Made by a program: the position numbers and the translations under genes | The notes under the pieces: generated by a model | What the model was told of the DNA's origin: nothing | The model's database searches: none | The model's input: only the letters and a program-made list of their open reading frames with translations | Assembly (NCBI GenBank): GCA_012520695.1 | Contig: JAAYNU010000015.1 | Coordinates: 1-10,179 of the forward strand | Source: Erysipelothrix sp. | GTDB taxonomy: Bacteria > Bacillota_I > Bacilli_A > Erysipelotrichales > Erysipelotrichaceae | Length of the DNA stretch: 10,179 bases | Direction: 5' to 3' | Part shown: positions 5,078 through 10,179 of the stretch, piece by piece | How the letters are laid out: the number at the start of each line of letters is the position of its first letter | How positions within the stretch are numbered: position 1 is the first letter of the stretch

Positions 5078-6871
5078 ATGAAAAACTTAAAATTTATATC
5101 GCGCTATTCAAAGGGCTATCGGCGAAACGTATTAATTATGTTTGTCGCTTCACTTGCCTATGTGAGTGTTGTTTTGCTCTATCCTATTATTCTACAATTT
5201 ACAATTGATAATGTAATCAATGATCTACCGCTGACGCCATTCTTTGTATGGTTTAGTAATTCTTTGGGTGGTATGGAAAACATTCGTCAGAATCTTTGGT
5301 TGCTCGCAATTGTTATTATTGTCATCAATGGACTGAGTTCCATTGCTTTATTTGTTCGTGGTGAATCAATTGGTTTGTTTGCTGAAAGTTTCTCTAAGAA
5401 TCTTCGCAACAATCTTTATGATCACTTACAAAAATTACCGTATGCCTATCATGTGCGTGCGAAGACGGGTGATTTGATTCAACGTTGTACTTCTGATGTG
5501 GATCAAATTTCTCGTTTCTTATCGAATCAATTGCGTGAACTTGTTTACGCTGGGCTCATGGTTATTATTGCGCTCACCATTCTTTTTGGCATTAATGTCA
5601 AAATGACGTTTCTCGCAATGATTGCATTTCCAATTATTTTCGTCTTTGCGATGCGTTTCTTTAAGAACATGCAGCGTACCTTTAAGGAGTATGATGAAAC
5701 TGAAGCGGAGATGTTTACGGTATTTCAGGAATCCTTGGATGCGGTTCGTGTCGTAAAGGCTTTTAATCGCGAACAATTTGAACTTAAAAAGTTCACGAAG
5801 AAGAATGCTCAGCTTACTGAAGTGAGTGAGCGCATGTTTAAACTTCTGGGTATGTACTGGGGTGTTTCTGATTTAATTTGTTTCTTACAAATCCTATTGA
5901 TTGTGATTGTGAGTATCTTTGAGGTGCGTGCAGGCGCAATCACAATGGGGGATGCAGTTATCTTCATTACTTATGTATCGACAGTCTTATGGCCAATTCG
6001 TAATGTGGGTCGTATTTTATCGGATATGGGTAAGGTTGGGGTTTCGATTGAACGTCTTGAAGAAATCTTTGATACTCCGATGGAGGATCTGGATACGGGT
6101 CTGACGCCTGAAATTAAGGGTGGTCTTGTATTTGAGGATGTTTCATTCATTTATGATGATGGTGTTGATAAGGTTCTTGATGGGATTAGCTTTACGGTTA
6201 ATCCCGGTGAGACTGTTGCGATCATGGGGCCTACGGGTGGAGGAAAGAGTAGTCTTGTTCACTTGCTCACGCGTTTGTATGATCCAAGTTCGGGTCGTAT
6301 CTTAGTTGATGGTACGGATATCACAACGATTGCGCGTCATCACTTGCGTTCGCAAGTGGGGCTTGTGCTTCAGGAACCATTCTTGTTCTCGAAGTCTATT
6401 TTTGAGAATATCAAACTTGCTACGCCGAATTCATCGGAACTCGATGTTCATTCTGCTGCGAGCATTGCTTCAATTCATGATGTTATTAAGAGCTTTGACC
6501 AGGGCTATGATACGCTTGTGGGTGAAAAAGGGGTTACGCTTTCGGGTGGGCAGAAGCAACGTGTTGCGATTGCTCGTACGGTAATTAACCGTCATCCACT
6601 TGTCATCTTTGATGATTCGCTTTCTGCGCTGGATTCTGAAACGGATGCTTCAATTCGTAAAGAGTTGAAGGAGATGAGTTCGGATGCTACGACTTTAATT
6701 ATTACGCACCGTGTGAACTCTGCTATGAATGCGGATCGCATCGTGGTTGTGAATGATGGTAAGGTCGAACAGATTGGGACTCATTTTGAGCTTATGGCTC
6801 AAGAGGGTCTGTATCGTCGAATTGCTTTAATACAAAATAATCAGATGGAGGTGAACTCGCATGAATCCTGA
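5078..6871 (+). CDS. heterodimeric ABC exporter, subunit 1 (degenerate catalytic Glu)
   Basis: The product is 597 residues, a full exporter half-transporter. A six-helix transmembrane domain (segments near 18-40, 72-92, 150-195 and 260-305) is followed by a nucleotide-binding domain. That domain has Walker A GPTGGGKS (384-391), canonical signature LSGGQ (488-492), Walker B ending D512, and H-loop H544. The residue after Walker B is Asp (D513) where active sites have Glu. This marks the half carrying the degenerate ATP site, as in TM287/288, BmrC/BmrD and LmrC/LmrD. With the next gene it should form an inner-membrane exporter for lipids, peptides or drugs; the substrate is unknown. The start follows AGGGG (5067-5071). 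Its end overlaps the partner gene by 11 bp. Confidence 0.9.
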   Translation: MKNLKFISRYSKGYRRNVLIMFVASLAYVSVVLLYPIILQFTIDNVINDLPLTPFFVWFSNSLGGMENIRQNLWLLAIVIIVINGLSSIALFVRGESIGLFAESFSKNLRNNLYDHLQKLPYAYHVRAKTGDLIQRCTSDVDQISRFLSNQLRELVYAGLMVIIALTILFGINVKMTFLAMIAFPIIFVFAMRFFKNMQRTFKEYDETEAEMFTVFQESLDAVRVVKAFNREQFELKKFTKKNAQLTEVSERMFKLLGMYWGVSDLICFLQILLIVIVSIFEVRAGAITMGDAVIFITYVSTVLWPIRNVGRILSDMGKVGVSIERLEEIFDTPMEDLDTGLTPEIKGGLVFEDVSFIYDDGVDKVLDGISFTVNPGETVAIMGPTGGGKSSLVHLLTRLYDPSSGRILVDGTDITTIARHHLRSQVGLVLQEPFLFSKSIFENIKLATPNSSELDVHSAASIASIHDVIKSFDQGYDTLVGEKGVTLSGGQKQRVAIARTVINRHPLVIFDDSLSALDSETDASIRKELKEMSSDATTLIITHRVNSAMNADRIVVVNDGKVEQIGTHFELMAQEGLYRRIALIQNNQMEVNSHES

Positions 6872-8696
6872 ATTAGAGGAAGAAATATTTGATGCTGAGG
6901 GGCTGGATACGGGTCTTTGGAAGAAGATTCTAAGGCTTGTTGCTCAATCTAAGAAAAACTTGTATCGTGCGTTGGCTTTCATTACCGTTGAGGCAATGAT
7001 TGGTGTTACTTTACCTGTATTGAATCGTCATGCGATTGACGTGTTCTTTGTGGGGATTGGTACCAATAAGGATATCTTCTTGTTTGCCTTGGGTTATGGA
7101 TTTCTTGTTGTACTACAGGCTTTCGTTGTTTACAAATTTATTTTCTATTCTGGAAAAGTTGAAATGGAAGTTGCTTATTTTACGCGTCAAAGTATTATGG
7201 AGAAGCTTCAGAATTTATCGTTTTCGTTTTTTGATAAAACGCCTTCGGGTTGGGTCATGGCGCGTTTGACTTCTGATGTCGCGCGTTTGTCTGAAATCCT
7301 ATCGTGGTCTTTAGTGGATCTTGTGTGGGGTTTTGCGATGATGGTTACTCTAACTGTTGTGATGTTGGTCATTAACTGGAAACTTGCTTTGGTTGTCTTG
7401 GTGGTTGTTCCGTTTGTTTATGCGGTCTCTGCTTGGTTTCAAAAGCGTATCTTGATTAACTATCGTAAGTCTCGTGCTGTGAACTCTAAAATCACGAGTG
7501 CTTTCAGTGAGGGTATCTCGGGTGCTAAGACGACGAAGACAATGGCTTTGGAGTCAATGCATTATGGTGAGTTTCAGGTGTTAACCTCTGAGATGAAGGC
7601 GCGTACGATGCGTGCGATTATCCTGAACTCGCTCTATGTTCCAATTGTCATCGTATTGTCCTCTGTGGGTAATGCGGGTGTCATTTGGGCTGGGGGTTCC
7701 ATGGTTATGTCCGGGGCAATCCAGATTGGTACTTTGATTCTATTTACTCAGTATGCGGGTCAGTTCTTTGAACCGTTGAGAAACATCTCTGGTATTCTTG
7801 CGCAGCTTCAGATGGCTCAGGCCTCTGCTGAGCGTATGCTTAGTTTGCTGGAGACTGAGTCTGACTTAAGTGATAAGGAAGAGGTCGTTGCTAAGTATGG
7901 TACGATTTTGGATCCAATTGAGTCTGCGTATGAACCCATTGTGGGGGATATTGAGTTTAAGAATGTATCCTTCCATTATAATGAGAGTGAACCGATTCTT
8001 AAAAACTTTAATCTTACTGTTAAACCAAAACAGCGTATTGCGCTTGTGGGTGAGACGGGGAGTGGTAAGTCTACGATCGTTAACTTAATCTGTCGTTTCT
8101 ATGAACCGATTTCGGGTGAAATATTAATTGATGATGTGGATTATCGTGAACGTTCAATTGGCTGGTTGCATTCTCATCTTGGGTATGTACTTCAGTCTCC
8201 TCATTTATTTTCTGGGTCTGTCATCGATAACATTCGTTATGGTCGTTTAGACGCGAGTGATGATGAGGTTATGGATGCTGCGAAACTTGTGGATGCTCAT
8301 GACTTCATTGTGAATCTTGAGGATGGGTATCAAACGGATGTCGGTGAAGGTGGTGGGCGTTTATCAACGGGTCAAAAACAATTGATTTCGTTTGCGCGTG
8401 CTCTTCTTGCGAATCCTTCAATCTTTGTATTGGATGAGGCGACGAGTTCAATCGATACGGAAACTGAGGCTGTGATTCAGCATGCGGTGGAGAATGTGCT
8501 TCGTGAGAAGACAAGTTTCATCATTGCGCACCGTTTGAGTACGATTGTTTCTGCGGATCGTATTTTGGTTATTCGTAAGGGAATCATTGAAGAGGATGGT
8601 TCTCATGCTGAATTGATGGCGCTTGAGGGTTATTACCATCAATTGTATACTCATCAATTTGCGGAGAATCTTGAGTTGGAAAGTGTTACTGCTTAG
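6861..8696 (+). CDS. heterodimeric ABC exporter, subunit 2 (catalytic Glu, altered signature)
   Basis: The product is 611 residues: an acidic N-terminal extension of about 20 residues, six membrane segments (about 35-62, 70-97, 147-193 and 251-307), then a nucleotide-binding domain. Walker A is GETGSGKST (397-405), Walker B ends D525 with catalytic E526, and the H-loop is H557. The signature is LSTGQ (501-505) rather than LSGGQ. Its Walker motifs pair with the intact LSGGQ of subunit 1 to form the competent site; its altered signature pairs with the D513 site of subunit 1. A linker of about 30 residues, longer than in subunit 1, precedes the nucleotide-binding domain. GGAGGTGA (6847-6854) lies within the upstream gene at good spacing, so the two are translated together. 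Confidence 0.9.
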   Translation: MNPELEEEIFDAEGLDTGLWKKILRLVAQSKKNLYRALAFITVEAMIGVTLPVLNRHAIDVFFVGIGTNKDIFLFALGYGFLVVLQAFVVYKFIFYSGKVEMEVAYFTRQSIMEKLQNLSFSFFDKTPSGWVMARLTSDVARLSEILSWSLVDLVWGFAMMVTLTVVMLVINWKLALVVLVVVPFVYAVSAWFQKRILINYRKSRAVNSKITSAFSEGISGAKTTKTMALESMHYGEFQVLTSEMKARTMRAIILNSLYVPIVIVLSSVGNAGVIWAGGSMVMSGAIQIGTLILFTQYAGQFFEPLRNISGILAQLQMAQASAERMLSLLETESDLSDKEEVVAKYGTILDPIESAYEPIVGDIEFKNVSFHYNESEPILKNFNLTVKPKQRIALVGETGSGKSTIVNLICRFYEPISGEILIDDVDYRERSIGWLHSHLGYVLQSPHLFSGSVIDNIRYGRLDASDDEVMDAAKLVDAHDFIVNLEDGYQTDVGEGGGRLSTGQKQLISFARALLANPSIFVLDEATSSIDTETEAVIQHAVENVLREKTSFIIAHRLSTIVSADRILVIRKGIIEEDGSHAELMALEGYYHQLYTHQFAENLELESVTA

Positions 8697-8706
8697 TAGA
8701 AATTGT

Positions 8707-8745
8707 GGGGCCTTTGTCTATATTATAAATAAGGGTCCTTTTCTT
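8707..8745 (+). terminator. probable terminator of the NusG-II/Gx/ABC operon
   Basis: GGGGCCTTT (8707-8715) can pair with AAGGGTCCT (8731-8739) through 9 pairs, three of them G-U, around a 15-base AT-rich loop. TTTTCTT follows. It is only moderately strong but sits 10 bases after the operon's last stop codon. The rest of the gap to 8860 shows no convincing gene. Confidence 0.6.
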
Positions 8746-8862
8746 ATGTGTTATTCACTTGTTTGTTTATGCGTGGAAATCACAAGGTGGGGTGCGTTTG
8801 TAACATCAGATTTGTTGTTTATTACGAAACATATCACTTCGCATGAAAGTGTTATTACCTTA

Positions 8863-8871
8863 TGTTATGAT
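8863..8871 (+). promoter_or_regulatory. extended -10 promoter of the M42 peptidase gene
   Basis: TGTTATGAT contains TATGAT (8866-8871) with a TGN extension, about 32 bases before the ATG. No good -35 is present. The region where it would lie holds a small dyad, CACTT (8835-8839) and AAGTG (8847-8851), which might be an operator. Confidence 0.5.
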
Positions 8872-8903
8872 AGTACAGAAAAAGTAATACGAGGAGAGAT
8901 AGT

Positions 8904-10019
8904 ATGAGTAAAAAAAGTTTGATTGAAGAAGCATATGGTGATGTAAATCTAGAGATGTTAGCGGATTTCGCACTAACACATGGTATATCCGGTCACGAGC
9001 GCGCGGTTGCTGAAGTATTTAAATCATGGGTGGAAAGTTCTTCTGACTCAATTGAATATGATAATTTAGGTTCAATCATTGCTACTAAGAATGGTTCGGC
9101 TAATGGTCCTAAGATCATGTTGGCGGGTCATATTGACGAAATTGGATTTTTAGTTAAGAGCATTGATGATAATGGTTTCTTGCGTTTGCATCCTGTAGGT
9201 GGATGGTGGGCACATGTCCTTCCTTCAAAACCTGTCATGATTGAAACGCGTGATGGTCGTGCTTATGTTGGAGTTATCGGTTCGAAAGCGCCTCATGGTA
9301 TGGCTCCTTCTGTTCGTAACACTGTTATGGATATTAAGGATCTTTATATTGACCTGGGTGTTGCTTCTAAAGATGAGGTGGATGTTTTAGGTATTCAGGT
9401 TGGGGATCCAATCACGCCTAAGGCTGATTTCCATGTTCTCGCGAATCCTAACTACTTAATGTCTAAAGCGTGGGATGACCGTGTAGGGGCTGCAATCGTT
9501 GTAGATGTCCTTAGACACTTAAAGGGAACTAAGACAGAGTCAACAGTGTATGCTGTGGGTACTGTGCAAGAAGAGGTTGGTCTTCGCGGTGCGAAAACAG
9601 CTGCTCAAAAAATTAATCCAGATGTTGCGTTTGCGCTTGATGTTACGATTGCTACGGATACTCCGGGTGAAGATGGTCGTATCAAATTAGGTGTTGGTGC
9701 TACATTAGAAGTAATGGATGGATCGTATATTGGTCATAAAGGGCTCTTATATCATTTACAAGATCTTGCGGATGAATTAAAGATTGATACTCAAATGGAG
9801 TTGTTGTCGGCAGGGGGAACGGATTCAGGTGAAATCAATAAGGTTCATGATGGTGTTATTACATTAACGATTTCGATTCCTGCGCGTTACATTCATTCTC
9901 ACTTAGGCATCATTCATCGTAAGGACTATGCTGATACTGTGACCTTGCTTACTGAGTTCTGTAAGCGTCTTGATCAAGATGGTCTTGAAAACTTACGAAA
10001 TTATAAACGATCACTGTAA
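8904..10019 (+). CDS. M42 family metallopeptidase (glutamyl/aminoacyl aminopeptidase-like)
   Basis: The product is 371 residues, slightly long for the family, with a complete dinuclear metal site: H76 and D78 (AGHIDEIG), bridging D191 (WDDRVG), catalytic E223 and ligand E224 (VQEEVGLRGA), D246 (ALDVT), and H331 (RYIHSHLG). M42 enzymes are cytoplasmic tetrahedral dodecamers that remove N-terminal residues from peptides, often Glu/Asp (PepA) or broadly; the specificity cannot be settled here. Some relatives are annotated as cellulases (FrvX/YsdC) in error. The ATG at 8904 follows GAGGAG (8891-8896) at 7 bases. Its own promoter and terminator make it monocistronic, independent of the ABC operon. 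Confidence 0.92.
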   Translation: MSKKSLIEEAYGDVNLEMLADFALTHGISGHERAVAEVFKSWVESSSDSIEYDNLGSIIATKNGSANGPKIMLAGHIDEIGFLVKSIDDNGFLRLHPVGGWWAHVLPSKPVMIETRDGRAYVGVIGSKAPHGMAPSVRNTVMDIKDLYIDLGVASKDEVDVLGIQVGDPITPKADFHVLANPNYLMSKAWDDRVGAAIVVDVLRHLKGTKTESTVYAVGTVQEEVGLRGAKTAAQKINPDVAFALDVTIATDTPGEDGRIKLGVGATLEVMDGSYIGHKGLLYHLQDLADELKIDTQMELLSAGGTDSGEINKVHDGVITLTISIPARYIHSHLGIIHRKDYADTVTLLTEFCKRLDQDGLENLRNYKRSL

Positions 10020-10021
10020 GA

Positions 10022-10041
10022 TTGTGTGTTTCGACACATAA
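10022..10041 (+). other. UUCG-capped hairpin just after the M42 stop codon
   Basis: An 8-bp stem (10022-10029 with 10034-10041, one G-U pair) is closed by TTCG, an especially stable RNA tetraloop. No T-run follows, so it is not itself a standard terminator. It lies 2 bases after the stop and may protect the 3' end. Confidence 0.5.
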
Positions 10042-10065
10042 ATCAAATTTTAACATAATTCGCTG

Positions 10066-10092
10066 AAACCCACTTAAAAGTGGGTTTTCTTG
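10066..10092 (+). terminator. Rho-independent terminator of the M42 peptidase gene
   Basis: AAACCCACTT pairs with AAGTGGGTTT (effective loop TAAA) and is followed by TTCTTGT. The stem is strong and GC-rich for this AT-rich region. A-rich bases on its left and T-rich on its right would let it work in both directions. Confidence 0.85.
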
Positions 10093-10133
10093 TATATTGT
10101 ATGAATTTGTTCCTACAAATATAAAAGAAAGCC

Positions 10134-10162
10134 TTTACAAATGTTATAACCAATAGTATACT
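10134..10162 (+). promoter_or_regulatory. strong sigma-A promoter for a gene beyond the right edge
   Basis: TTTACA (10134-10139) and TATACT (10157-10162) are separated by exactly 17 bp, each one mismatch from consensus. It points right, out of the window. A small dyad ATTTGT/ACAAAT (10105-10110 with 10115-10120) lies just upstream and may be regulatory. Confidence 0.7.
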
Positions 10163-10179
10163 TCATGTGTAATTGGTAC

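Noticed and set aside
5919..6584. Several Arg- and Leu-rich plus-strand frames inside ABC subunit 1
   Set aside because: They are shifted readings of the subunit 1 coding sequence; the Arg/Val/Leu-heavy make-up is what CGT/GTT-rich codons give out of frame.
8746..8907. Short plus-strand frame between the ABC operon and the M42 gene
   Set aside because: There is no well-placed ribosome binding site, it lies downstream of the terminator, it runs through the M42 promoter and ribosome binding site, and the peptide has no recognisable features.
1..10179. CRISPR array, tRNA or rRNA genes, riboswitch
   Set aside because: I saw no regularly spaced repeat-spacer pattern, no cloverleaf with T-loop signature and no recognisable riboswitch core on either strand, though this was by reading only.

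Overview
The window looks like chromosomal DNA from a low-GC Gram-positive (Bacillota). Gene content and order (NusG domain II protein, Gx transporter, paired ABC exporter half-transporters, M42 aminopeptidase) and the AGGAGG-type ribosome binding sites fit Erysipelotrichia such as Erysipelothrix. That placement is a judgement from gene style, not a database match.

Left part (1-2550) is accessory and disturbed. On the minus strand a small secreted protein of bacteriocin/DUF2712-like appearance (544-960) is followed by a membrane protein with a TTG start (39-473) that looks cut short. A plus-strand open frame enters from the left edge and runs into it, so a rearrangement breakpoint probably lies around 40-120. 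Directly upstream of the secreted-protein gene sits an IS110-family element (roughly 991-2527) with an intact DEDD/serine transposase. Its 5' non-coding region has features expected of a bridge RNA, including a stretch complementary to the presumed left end of the element.

Central and right part (2551-10179) looks like stable core genome. A cytoplasmic 5'-nucleotidase/cyclic phosphodiesterase family enzyme is read leftwards and ends in a clear terminator. Divergent from it is a tight four-gene operon (4197-8696): an EetA-like NusG domain II protein, an EetB-like Gx transporter, and the two subunits of a heterodimeric ABC exporter with one consensus and one degenerate ATP site. A terminator follows, then a separately promoted M42 glutamyl aminopeptidase-like gene with its own terminator. 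A strong promoter at the right edge starts the next, unseen transcript.

The plus strand is visibly rich in G and T across 2578-10019 whichever way the gene points, so it is probably the leading strand. The left, IS-containing part lacks this bias, which fits more recent acquisition.
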